This document shows, piece after piece, positions 1 to 7,533 of a DNA stretch of 62,991 nt. The notes under the pieces are model-generated. The model saw only the letters and a list, made by a program, of their open reading frames with translations, ran no database searches and was not told where the DNA came from. Origin of the DNA: CAIVAT01 sp038212325 (lineage in GTDB: Bacteria > Bacteroidota > Bacteroidia > Bacteroidales > FEN-979); NCBI GenBank assembly GCA_038212325.1, contig JBBQUQ010000005.1:1-62991 (forward strand), given 5' to 3'. The translations under genes were made by a program, and so were the position numbers. Positions within the stretch are counted from its first letter, which is position 1, and every line of letters starts with the position of its first letter.

Positions 1-1
1 G

Positions 2-331
2 ATCCTGCTTTCGGTAAGCGCGCTCACCACGGCAGGAGCCCGGCTCGTTGATGTGAGGGAAAAGGCGAAAAACACACCCATGCCCCGTTCCGTATCTTTT
101 TTTGAAGACATTCTGAAAGATGACCTGGGCTACAGCGTTCACCGCGCACAGATGTTCATGTGGACGGCGATCATGGGAATTATTTTTGTGGCCAGCGTTA
201 TCCGGTTTCAGCAGATCCCGCAACTCGATGAGAGCCTGCTTGGGCTGATGGGAATCAGTTCGGGTGCCTATGTCGGATTGAAGACCATGGAGAATAAGCC
301 CAAGACGGAACCTGAAAATGTGACTATGTAA
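2..331 (+). CDS. C-terminal part of a membrane protein (5' end outside window)
   Basis: The frame is open from base 2 to the TAA at 329-331, so the gene starts before the window; the GTG at 53 is only an internal codon. The visible part begins with the end of a hydrophobic segment, then a short soluble stretch (FFEDILKDDLGYSVHRAQ), then two likely membrane segments (MFMWTAIMGIIFVASVIRF and LLGLMGISSGAYVGLKTM). I recognise this arrangement as the C-terminal membrane module of uncharacterised bacterial membrane proteins; its function is not known to me. The stop codon directly abuts the dxs stop on the other strand (331/332), so the two genes converge with no spacer. Confidence 0.6.
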   Translation: MLLSVSALTTAGARLVDVREKAKNTPMPRSVSFFEDILKDDLGYSVHRAQMFMWTAIMGIIFVASVIRFQQIPQLDESLLGLMGISSGAYVGLKTMENKPKTEPENVTM

Positions 332-2227
332 CTAAATTACCTCCATCACACTGCGTAAAATCCCCTCCGTGTCGAACCCGCATTCGTGGTGAAGCTCTGC
401 CACCGATCCCTGTTCGACAAACCGGTCGGGAATACCCAGGCGCACCACCGTTGCCGAATAGCCATGGTCGGCCATGAATTCGAGCACGGCAGAGCCCATG
501 CCGCCCATAACCGAACCATCTTCGACGGTGATGACCTTGTTGAATTTTGTGAAAACCCGGTGCAGTAACTCCGTATCGAGAGGTTTGAGATAACGCAGGT
601 CGTAATGGGCCACTGAATGCCCTTTTTTCTCAAGTTCAGCGCATGCTTCAACGGCATAATTGCCTACGTGGCCCAGGGTGATGATGGCCGCATCTTTTCC
701 GTCGCGGATCATCCTTCCCTTGCCCGGAACAACAGCCACCATGGGCGTTTTCCACTTCGGCATCACCCCGCGGCCTTTCGGGTAGCGGATCGCAAAGGGG
801 CCCATGTCGTTCAATTGTGCCGTAAACATCATATTGCGCAACTCCTCTTCATTCATCGGAGAGGCCACGATCAAATTGGGAATGCACCTCAGGTAGGCCA
901 GGTCGTAGGCGCCGTGATGGGTGGCCCCGTCTTCGCCTACCAACCCGCCCCGGTCGAGGCAGAGCACAACATTCAGCTTCTGCAGGGCGACATCGTGTAT
1001 CACCTGGTCGTATCCGCGTTGCATGAAAGTGGAATATATATTGCAGAAGGGAACAAAGCCCGAAGCGGCCATGCCGGCGCTGAAGGTCACCGCATGCTGT
1101 TCGGCAATTCCCACATCGAACGTGCGGTCGGGCATTTTGGCCATCATCAGGTTGAGCGAACACCCCGATACCATGGCGGGCGTGATCCCCACAATTTTAG
1201 GGTTCGCCTCTGCCAGCTCAAGGATGGTGCGCCCGAAAACCGTCTGGTATTTCGGGGCAAGCCCCTGGCAATGATCTTCCCTGATGGTGCCTGTATTCTT
1301 GTCGAACAGGCCTGGCGCATGGTACACGGTTTGGTCCTTCTCAGCCTTTTCGAACCCTTTGCCCTTTACCGTGTGCACATGCAGGAGTTTCGGGCCTTTG
1401 ATGTCGTTCATGTCTTTGAGCAACTTCACCATGCGGATCACATCATTTCCATCCACCGGGCCGAAATACCTGAAATTAAAGGCTTCGAAAAGATTGCCGC
1501 TCTTGAGAAGGGTCGTCTTCACGGCGTTGCCCAACTGCTTGACAATGGCACGGGAGTTTTTACCATATTTGGTGCCCCCGCCCATGGCAAGCCAAACCTT
1601 ATCGCGAAATTTGTTATAAGTTCTGGAGGTGACGATGTCGGCCAGGTAATCCTTGATGGCGCCAACATTTTTATCGATGGCTATCTGGTTGTCATTGAGG
1701 ATCACCATGAGGTTTGCATTCGAAACCCCGGCATTGTTGAGCGCCTCCATAGCCATTCCTCCGGTCATGGCACCATCGCCTATCACAGCCACATGATGCC
1801 GGTTGGTTTGACCGCTTAGCTTTGCGGCAACAGCCATTCCAAGTGCGGCTGACACAGAGGTGGACGAATGGCCCACGCCGAAGGCATCATATTCGCTTTC
1901 CGCCATCTTGGGAAAGCCGCTGATCCCCTTATAGGTGCGGATGGTGGCAAAGCGGTCTTTCCTGCCGGTCAGAATTTTATGTGCATAGGCCTGGTGGCCA
2001 ACGTCCCAGATTATCTTGTCGGAAGGGGTGTCGTAAACATATTGCAGGGCTACAGCAAGTTCCACAGCGCCAAGGCTGGCGCCAAGGTGTCCAGGATTCA
2101 CGGCCATTACCTCGATGATGAACTGCCTGATCTCTCCACAAAGCCCGGGAAGCTCATCCAGCTTCAGTTTTTTAAGATCCTGCGGAAGGTTAATTTTGTT
2201 TAACAAGAGTAACGTAAGCGGAGTCAT
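332..2227 (-). CDS. dxs: 1-deoxy-D-xylulose-5-phosphate synthase
   Basis: Cytosolic thiamine-diphosphate enzyme condensing pyruvate with glyceraldehyde 3-phosphate, the first step of the MEP isoprenoid pathway. It is 631 residues, normal for the family. Visible marks are the N-terminal GHQAYAHKILTGR block, the ThDP-binding run GDGAMTGGMAMEALNNAG, and the transketolase pyrimidine-domain block DVGIAEQHAVTFSAGMA, followed by a normal C-terminal domain ending at the TAG at 332-334. The ATG at 2225-2227 gives a slightly long leader (MTPLTLLLLNKINLPQDLKKL); homologues usually begin near NKINLPQDLKKL, so an internal start is possible. It lies 11 bases after the SufT-like gene on the same strand, and the two are probably one operon. 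Confidence 0.95.
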   Translation of the reverse strand: MTPLTLLLLNKINLPQDLKKLKLDELPGLCGEIRQFIIEVMAVNPGHLGASLGAVELAVALQYVYDTPSDKIIWDVGHQAYAHKILTGRKDRFATIRTYKGISGFPKMAESEYDAFGVGHSSTSVSAALGMAVAAKLSGQTNRHHVAVIGDGAMTGGMAMEALNNAGVSNANLMVILNDNQIAIDKNVGAIKDYLADIVTSRTYNKFRDKVWLAMGGGTKYGKNSRAIVKQLGNAVKTTLLKSGNLFEAFNFRYFGPVDGNDVIRMVKLLKDMNDIKGPKLLHVHTVKGKGFEKAEKDQTVYHAPGLFDKNTGTIREDHCQGLAPKYQTVFGRTILELAEANPKIVGITPAMVSGCSLNLMMAKMPDRTFDVGIAEQHAVTFSAGMAASGFVPFCNIYSTFMQRGYDQVIHDVALQKLNVVLCLDRGGLVGEDGATHHGAYDLAYLRCIPNLIVASPMNEEELRNMMFTAQLNDMGPFAIRYPKGRGVMPKWKTPMVAVVPGKGRMIRDGKDAAIITLGHVGNYAVEACAELEKKGHSVAHYDLRYLKPLDTELLHRVFTKFNKVITVEDGSVMGGMGSAVLEFMADHGYSATVVRLGIPDRFVEQGSVAELHHECGFDTEGILRSVMEVI

Positions 2228-2238
2228 CGTCCATGATA

Positions 2239-2571
2239 TTATAGTAAGCCCAGATCAAGGAGGGCAGCTTCTGATAGCATATCCTTATCCCAGGGCGGTT
2301 CAAAAGTCAACTCAACCTTCACAGCCCCCACACCTTCAACCAGCTGAACTGCCTCCTGCACTTGCATGGGCATGTCTTCAGCCACCGGGCAGTTGGGTGA
2401 GGTGAGGGTCATCAGGATGTCGACATCGCTGGTTTGCTCATTGATCTTCAGTTGATAGATCAATCCAAGGTCATAGATGTTCACCGGGATTTCCGGATCA
2501 AAGACCGAACGGAGGGCTGCGATGACTTTTGCCTCAAACGGGGTATGGTGAATGTGATTGGTGGATTCCAC
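2239..2571 (-). CDS. DUF59/MIP18-type iron-sulfur assembly protein (SufT-like)
   Basis: A small DUF59-family protein, about 110 residues from the GTG at 2571. Family marks are DPEIPVNIYDLGLIY and LTSPNCPVAEDMP with the conserved cysteine. Relatives assist maturation of Fe-S proteins, often next to suf genes; here the suf genes are 4-15 kb away, so the role is inferred from the family. The frame is open back to a TTG at 2586, but that TTG lies inside a perfect -7 promoter element (2584-2591), so translation should start downstream. GTG 2571 leaves the usual short N-terminal tail and would make the mRNA almost leaderless. dxs follows 11 bases after its stop. Confidence 0.85.
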   Translation of the reverse strand: MESTNHIHHTPFEAKVIAALRSVFDPEIPVNIYDLGLIYQLKINEQTSDVDILMTLTSPNCPVAEDMPMQVQEAVQLVEGVGAVKVELTFEPPWDKDMLSEAALLDLGLL

Positions 2572-2583
2572 GGGATTTTTTTG

Positions 2584-2591
2584 CAAAGATA
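2584..2591 (-). promoter_or_regulatory. -7 promoter element for the SufT-like/dxs operon
   Basis: TATCTTTG read on the minus strand matches the Bacteroidota -7 consensus TAnnTTTG exactly. No clear -33 TTG is seen at 17-20 bases. It overlaps the TTG that would otherwise be read as the gene's start, which argues for GTG 2571. Confidence 0.55.
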
Positions 2592-2624
2592 CGGTTATTC
2601 TGAATTTGCGATTTGCGATTTCTG

Positions 2625-3077
2625 CTATTTATCAAGTACGATCGGGCTCGACACATCACAAACCACCGGGCAGGGACTCAGCTGCCGGGAGTCGGTGCTG
2701 AATATGGTGTTCTTTATGGCATCTTTGCCGGTATTGTCGACCCCCACCACAATGCCAATCCTTTTGGCAGAAGCATCTTTTCCCATATAAATCCGAAAGC
2801 CCGCCAGGTCGGCATTTTCTTTGGAAATGGCATTCATGGCATCCAGTTGGGCCTTATCGAGGGTAAACCCCTTGATGACGGCGTTCATGGGAACGGCATC
2901 AGCCATATAACTTACGAAACAGGTATGCGCCTCCGCGGCGGAGACCGGGGTGTTTTTGCCCGCAGCCGGCGGTGATGACGGCGCACCGGTAAAGGAATAC
3001 ATCCCAATGATTGAAATTCCGGAAAACAGGCCGGTTAAAAAGATCACCGAAGCAACGAAATAATTCTTTGTTTTCAT
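2625..3077 (-). CDS. Small exported or membrane-anchored protein of unknown function
   Basis: 150 residues. The N-terminus (MKTKNYF then a hydrophobic run VASVIFLTGLFSGISIIGMYSF) is a signal peptide or single membrane anchor, followed by a Pro/Ala-rich linker and a roughly 100-residue soluble domain (FVSYMADAVPMNAVIKGFTLDKAQLDAMNAIS). The end carries two cysteines (SPCPVVCDVSS). I do not recognise a named family. It diverges from the TPR-membrane gene on the plus strand, with back-to-back promoter elements between them. Confidence 0.6.
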   Translation of the reverse strand: MKTKNYFVASVIFLTGLFSGISIIGMYSFTGAPSSPPAAGKNTPVSAAEAHTCFVSYMADAVPMNAVIKGFTLDKAQLDAMNAISKENADLAGFRIYMGKDASAKRIGIVVGVDNTGKDAIKNTIFSTDSRQLSPCPVVCDVSSPIVLDK

Positions 3078-3112
3078 GGTTTCATTATTTAGAATGATAT
3101 TAAATTAATCAG

Positions 3113-3120
3113 TAATTTTG
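3113..3120 (+). promoter_or_regulatory. -7 promoter element for the TPR-membrane gene
   Basis: TAATTTTG is a perfect TAnnTTTG match 52 bases before the ATG at 3172. No -33 TTG is evident. It sits only two bases from an opposing -7 element for the divergent gene. Confidence 0.55.
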
Positions 3121-3122
3121 CT

Positions 3123-3130
3123 CAAAGATA
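3123..3130 (-). promoter_or_regulatory. -7 promoter element for the small exported protein
   Basis: TATCTTTG on the minus strand, a perfect match, 46 bases before the ATG at 3077. Together with 3113-3120 it forms an overlapping divergent promoter pair, so the two transcripts' 5' ends would be complementary over about 10 bases. Confidence 0.55.
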
Positions 3131-3171
3131 AATGTTTATAATTATTCAGCCTATTTATTTTTATTCCTGTT

Positions 3172-5079
3172 ATGGTGCATGATCATCCTGATAACAGCAT
3201 CTGTCTGAAGCCCTGCAAGAACAGCATTGCCCCGGGGATTCTATTCCTGCTGCTTCTGGTTTCCCCCTTATGCGGATTGCGCTGTGAACCCGGTCTGTTG
3301 AAACAGCCTGCAAAGTTATGGAAGGAATACAGTGCTGCAGGCAATGACAGCCTGAGGATCGAACGGCTTTCAAGCATTGCATACTATTACCATGACTACC
3401 TGGGCAACAACAGCCTGGCCGACAGCGTCAGTGACCTGGCCGTTCAGATCGCTGAAAACAGCCACCGGCCGGAGATGCTCCTCCTCGCTTACAACAGGTA
3501 CCTCGAGTCAAACGATCTGCATACGCATTACCCGAAAGCATTGGACTACGCCTTGAAAGCTGAACAAATCGCCGGAACAGCCAATAACCCGAAGGCTGCA
3601 TTCCGTAACTATAAAAACATTGCCTCGGTATACCTGGAAGGATATGATTTCGACATGGCGCTCTCTTACAGTTACAAGTTACTGTCCATCGCCGGCACCT
3701 CCGAAAACAACAGCATGAAAGCAGAGAGTTACCTGTGCATCGGACAAAGCCTGGAGGGAAAAAATCAAAAAATCGAAGCCTTCAGGAATTATCTCAACGC
3801 GCTGAGCCTGGCCGACCGCATCAAGGACAGAACGCTGCAGGGCGAATGTTATGCACGCTTATCCGGATTTTACAACCTCAGCAAGCTCTACAGCAAGGCG
3901 ACCCGTTACAAGCTGCTGGAGCGGGAGCTCGCCAGGAGCAGCAAGCCGTTTGATTCCGTTGCACTGATGTGGATAGAGTACGATTTGCAGGTGATCGACC
4001 TCAATTCGAACAACAACGAGATGTATGAAAGCAACATGCACCATATTCTCAGCTTTGCTGTGCGCAACAAAGCCGGCCGCCTGTTGAATTATGAAATCGC
4101 ACTGATGCGCACACACTATATCGAAGCCGATAAGATCGGGTTGCTTCATGATCTTTATTACAAACGGTTTCCGGGTGAACTTGCCAGGCTGGCCACCGTA
4201 AATCCCGGCCTCTATTTCAGACTCAAGGCGTACTTTTGCGAAGAGGGGAACAGGCCCGATTCAGCCTTGTATTATTTCAACAAGGCAGAAACGATCCTGC
4301 AAGGCGATCCCAATATAATCCTCCGGTCGAACTTTTACAACCGTTTCGGACAATTCCTGGCCCGCCAGGGACAGAAGGAGAAATCCATTGAAAAATTTTT
4401 AAAGTCGCTCGAACTGGCCACGTCGGCTTCGTACATTGAATACATGCTTGGCGCATCGCGGCAACTTGAAGATATTTATGCAGAAAAGGGTGACTATAAA
4501 AATGCCTACAGGTACTCGGAGGAGAACAAAGTGCTGAACGACAGTGTCAATAGCATGTCGAAAAAAGACCAGTTGCTGATCATTGAAATAGACCATGAAA
4601 CCCGGCAGAGAGAGCTGGCCGCCGAACAGGAAAAACAACTGACCAGCCGGAGGCACTACCTGCAATATACCGCAATAACCATAGGAATCCTGACAGTATT
4701 CATCATCCTGATCATGCTTGGCAGCTTTAAGGTTCATGAATGGATCATCCGCACACTTGGGTTCTTCTCCTTCATTTTCCTGTTCGAGTTCATTATTTTG
4801 CTTGCAGATCAGCAAATCCATGAGCTTACGCACGGAGAGCCCTGGAAAGTGCTGCTGATCAAAATATTTCTGATCGCCATCCTCCTCCCGCTCCATCACG
4901 GAATCGAAAAGCGCGTAATTGCCTATTTGCTAAGCCATAAGCTGCTGGACATTTCGAGGTTTTCGGTGGTGAAATTGGTTAAGGAACAACTGAACAGGCA
5001 TTCAGGCAGACAAGCGGACAAGCCTGCGCCTGGCCGCCCTTTTAAATTAACCTCAACTCCTAAAAACAAACAACCATGA
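3172..5079 (+). CDS. Tetratricopeptide-repeat protein with C-terminal membrane domain
   Basis: 635 residues. An N-terminal hydrophobic export or anchor segment (IAPGILFLLLLVSPLCGLRC) is followed by about 400 residues of TPR-like helical repeats (AFRNYKNIASVYLEGYDFD and ALYYFNKAETILQ are examples). A charged coiled-coil-like stretch (EIDHETRQRELAAEQEK) leads to about three membrane segments from residue 500 on (ITIGILTVFIILIMLGSF, LGFFSFIFLFEFIILL, LLIKIFLIAILLPL). The repeat layout resembles Bacteroidota TPR-sensor kinases, but there is no histidine-kinase or DNA-binding domain, so I call it only a TPR-membrane protein. The C-terminal tail is partly encoded by a short repeat word (5009-5023). 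Its stop overlaps the next start (ATGA, 5076-5079), indicating translational coupling. Confidence 0.75.
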   Translation: MVHDHPDNSICLKPCKNSIAPGILFLLLLVSPLCGLRCEPGLLKQPAKLWKEYSAAGNDSLRIERLSSIAYYYHDYLGNNSLADSVSDLAVQIAENSHRPEMLLLAYNRYLESNDLHTHYPKALDYALKAEQIAGTANNPKAAFRNYKNIASVYLEGYDFDMALSYSYKLLSIAGTSENNSMKAESYLCIGQSLEGKNQKIEAFRNYLNALSLADRIKDRTLQGECYARLSGFYNLSKLYSKATRYKLLERELARSSKPFDSVALMWIEYDLQVIDLNSNNNEMYESNMHHILSFAVRNKAGRLLNYEIALMRTHYIEADKIGLLHDLYYKRFPGELARLATVNPGLYFRLKAYFCEEGNRPDSALYYFNKAETILQGDPNIILRSNFYNRFGQFLARQGQKEKSIEKFLKSLELATSASYIEYMLGASRQLEDIYAEKGDYKNAYRYSEENKVLNDSVNSMSKKDQLLIIEIDHETRQRELAAEQEKQLTSRRHYLQYTAITIGILTVFIILIMLGSFKVHEWIIRTLGFFSFIFLFEFIILLADQQIHELTHGEPWKVLLIKIFLIAILLPLHHGIEKRVIAYLLSHKLLDISRFSVVKLVKEQLNRHSGRQADKPAPGRPFKLTSTPKNKQP

Positions 5080-5720
5080 AACCAAAAATCGGAATTATAG
5101 GCTCAGGCGTTGTTGCCCAGGTGCTGGGCAGCGGGTTCCTGAAATATGGATATGATGTAATGCTGGGCACCCGAGATGCCACAAAGCTTACGGCGTGGCA
5201 GAAGCAGGGCGGAGGCAAAGTGGGAAGTTTCAGCGATGCTGCCGCATTTGGCGAAATAATTATACTCGCTGTCAAGGGAACCATGGCCAACTCGGTCCTG
5301 CAGATGTCAGGAAAATCAAATCTTAACGGGAAAATCTTGATCGATACCACAAACCCCATCGCCGACGCGGCGCCAGTAAATGGGGTGCTGCAATATTACA
5401 CCAGCCTCGGCGATTCACAGATGGAACGGCTGCAATCGGCCTTTCCGGACGCGAGGTTTGTCAAAGCCTTCAACAGCGTGGGGAACCATTTCATGATCGA
5501 CCCCGATTTTGACGGGGTCAAGCCAACCATGTTCATCTGCGGCAATGACCCCGAAGCACGGAAAGAGGTAACGGCAATCCTTGACCTGTTTGGCTGGGAA
5601 ACAGAAGATATGGGCGCCGCAGAGGCTGCGCGGGCCATCGAACCACTCTGCATCTTATGGTGTATCCCCGGGTTTACCAGGAATGAATGGGGGCATGCGT
5701 TTAAGATGCTGAAGAAGTAA
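5076..5720 (+). CDS. NADP(H)-binding F420_oxidored-family oxidoreductase
   Basis: 214 residues with an N-terminal Rossmann fold: IGIIGSGVVAQVLGSGFLKYG is the dinucleotide-binding glycine motif and LGTRD follows strand 2. The fold continues with IIILAVKGT and ILIDTTNPI, typical of the NADP-oxidoreductase/F420-dependent family (Pfam 03807). Bacteroidota are not known to use F420, so it most likely uses NADP(H) with an unidentified substrate. The C-terminus ends NEWGHAFKMLKK. It overlaps the upstream TPR gene by 4 bases and is followed 32 bases later by another NAD(P)-binding protein, suggesting a redox operon. Confidence 0.8.
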   Translation: MKPKIGIIGSGVVAQVLGSGFLKYGYDVMLGTRDATKLTAWQKQGGGKVGSFSDAAAFGEIIILAVKGTMANSVLQMSGKSNLNGKILIDTTNPIADAAPVNGVLQYYTSLGDSQMERLQSAFPDARFVKAFNSVGNHFMIDPDFDGVKPTMFICGNDPEARKEVTAILDLFGWETEDMGAAEAARAIEPLCILWCIPGFTRNEWGHAFKMLKK

Positions 5721-5752
5721 AACAATTATTATCCACCTTAAAACAACCAACT

Positions 5753-6643
5753 ATGAAAACATACGTCGTAACCGGGGCAACAGGGCATACCGGAAAACCA
5801 ATAGCGATGGGCCTGCTTGAAAAAGGTCACCATGTACGGATCATCAGCCGCAGCGCGGAAAAGGCAAAGGAGTTAACCGACAAAGGGGCAGAATTGTTCC
5901 TGGGCGACACCAGCGACCTCGAACTGTTAAAGAAGGCCTTTGCCGGCGCCGATGCGGTATATGCCATGATCCCGTTCGATGCGGCGGCGCCCGACTATAC
6001 TGTTTCACAGGTACAGCACGCAACTGCTATTGCAGATGGGTTCAAAGCCGCCGGCGTGAAATATGCTGTATTGCTGAGCAGCGTGGGCGCACACCTTCCC
6101 GAAGGGACCGGCGTGGTGCAGGGCCTGCAGAAAACGGAAGCCATTTTCAACACGATCGGCGAACTGAATGCCATGTACCTGAGAGCGGGTTACTTCATGG
6201 AAAATACTCTCATGCAGGTCGGAGCAATTAAGTTCATGGGGGCCATGGGTTCACCCGTGCTTGCTGACCTGAAAATTCCGATGGTTGCGACCCGGGATAT
6301 CGCTTCAGTCGCCCTGCGCTACCTGCTCGATCTCTCCTTTACCGGGAAGAGTGTCGACTATGTGCTCGGACAGCGCGATGTATCATACCGGGAGATCGCC
6401 TCAATATACGGCCATGCCATCGGCAAGCCCGACCTGCAGTATTTCGCGGCAAGCTATGACGAGGGAAAACAGGCAATGCTCCAAATGGGAATGGGAGAAA
6501 GCGTTGTGAACAAACTGCTTGAGTTCATTAAAGCGATGAATGAAGGCCGTGCCCTGGGCGATGCAAAGCGCACACCTACAAATACAACCACCACGAGCAT
6601 CGAGGAGTTTTCGCAGGTGTTTAAGGCGGTTTACGAGATGTAA
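5753..6643 (+). CDS. NmrA-like atypical short-chain dehydrogenase
   Basis: 296 residues of an NAD(P)-binding Rossmann protein. The N-terminal TGATGHTGKPIAMGLLEKGH is the TGxxGxxG motif of atypical SDRs, followed by VRIISRSAEKAKEL. The region GVKYAVLLSSVGAHLPEGTG and the C-terminal substrate domain fit NmrA/YtfG-type proteins, which sense or reduce small quinones or other electrophiles. Catalytic activity cannot be judged from the sequence alone. It is probably cotranscribed with the preceding F420_oxidored-type gene and converges with sufE. Confidence 0.8.
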   Translation: MKTYVVTGATGHTGKPIAMGLLEKGHHVRIISRSAEKAKELTDKGAELFLGDTSDLELLKKAFAGADAVYAMIPFDAAAPDYTVSQVQHATAIADGFKAAGVKYAVLLSSVGAHLPEGTGVVQGLQKTEAIFNTIGELNAMYLRAGYFMENTLMQVGAIKFMGAMGSPVLADLKIPMVATRDIASVALRYLLDLSFTGKSVDYVLGQRDVSYREIASIYGHAIGKPDLQYFAASYDEGKQAMLQMGMGESVVNKLLEFIKAMNEGRALGDAKRTPTNTTTTSIEEFSQVFKAVYEM

Positions 6644-6658
6644 GCCGACAGACCCGGG

Positions 6659-7078
6659 TCACCCCTTTAATTTAAACACCGTAGCGTACAGTTTCATCTG
6701 CCTGACCATGGAGGTAAGGCCATTGCTGCGGGTAGGCGAAAGGTGCTCCTGGAGGCCGATTTCGTCGATGAACCCTAGTTTTGCCTGGATGATGGCATCG
6801 GGCGTTTGATCTGACAGCACCCTGATCAACAGGCTGACAATCCCTTTGGTGATGATCGCATCGCTGTCGCCGGTGAAGATGACCATTCCTTCCTTTAACG
6901 TTGCATGAAGCCATACCTTCGACTGGCAACCAGTGATGAGGTACTGGTCTGTTTTATATTGTTCGTCGATGACCGGCAAGGTTTTTCCCAGTTCAATCAG
7001 GTAATTGTATTTATCGAGCCAGTCGTCGAACATGGCGAACTCGCTGATTATCCGGGATTCGGTTTCGGGAATGGTCAT
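6659..7078 (-). CDS. sufE: SufE-type sulfur acceptor
   Basis: 139 residues from the ATG at 7076-7078 (MTIPETESRIISEFAMFDDW). The frame is open further upstream but only into low-complexity intergenic DNA. SufE takes persulfide sulfur from SufS and stimulates the desulfurase. The active cysteine block YLITGCQSKVWLHA is present, as are IDEIGLQEHLSPTRSNGL and the C-terminal helix. It is transcribed in the same direction as sufS but is separated from it by a decayed PspC gene, so the usual tight sufSE arrangement has been disturbed. Confidence 0.93.
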   Translation of the reverse strand: MTIPETESRIISEFAMFDDWLDKYNYLIELGKTLPVIDEQYKTDQYLITGCQSKVWLHATLKEGMVIFTGDSDAIITKGIVSLLIRVLSDQTPDAIIQAKLGFIDEIGLQEHLSPTRSNGLTSMVRQMKLYATVFKLKG

Positions 7079-7182
7079 GGGGTGCTGTAGTTTTGGGCAA
7101 AGGTAAGGAAAATGGTGAACGGGCAAACAGGCGGCCCACCGCAGGATCTGCTTGGGTCGGTGGAGAAGATAATTGGGAAAAA

Positions 7183-7220
7183 TGCAAATTGAAAATTGCA
7201 AAATGCAAATTACAAAACAC
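7183..7220. repeat. Low-complexity GCAAAT/TGCAAA word repeat
   Basis: Imperfect tandem copies of a GCAAAT-like word in the spacer between sufE and the PspC remnant. Non-coding; it is one of several word-like repeats at gene borders in this window. Confidence 0.4.
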
Positions 7221-7262
7221 ATAAAATTCTAAACCCCCATACAATTTCAATATCCAACATCC

Positions 7263-7475
7263 ATGAAAAAAACACTGACAATCAACCTGGGCGGCATCGT
7301 TTTCCATATTGACGAAGACGCATACCTCTCGCTGAGCCAATATCTTGAAATCCTGTAGAAGCACTTTGGCATGGAGGAAGGATGGGAGGATATCCTGAAT
7401 GACATTGAATCGCGCATCGCGGAGATCCTGAACGAAAAGCGGTCGGAAACAAAACAGGTGATCACCATGGCAGAG
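7263..7475 (+). pseudogene. Decayed PspC-domain protein (in-frame stop, C-terminus lost)
   Basis: Reading from ATG 7263 gives MKKTLTINLGGIVFHIDEDA, the characteristic N-terminus of Bacteroidota PspC-domain proteins. An in-frame TAG follows at 7356-7358. The same frame then continues with family sequence (DILNDIESRIAEILNEKRSE and KQVIT) up to about 7475. After that the similarity ends and no PspC membrane segment follows; the frame runs into the antisense of the sufS 3' end. One nonsense mutation plus loss of the rest of the gene is the simplest reading. It lies between sufE and sufS. Confidence 0.7.
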
Positions 7476-7533
7476 ACGCGCGGAAAATCACGGCTGGAGG
7501 CGCATCAGCACCTCACCGGGATCCCTCCATCGT

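Noticed and set aside
617..1819. 400-codon plus-strand open frame opposite dxs
   Set aside because: It is the antisense of a well-conserved dxs gene; no protein family is visible and the codon pattern is explained by dxs.
3172..5079. TPR-membrane gene as a sensor histidine kinase or LuxR-type regulator
   Set aside because: After the membrane segments there is no HisKA, HATPase or DNA-binding motif; the protein ends in a basic tail.
5076..5720. Coenzyme F420 metabolism
   Set aside because: The family name is historical; the glycine motif fits NADP(H) and no F420 biosynthesis genes are present.
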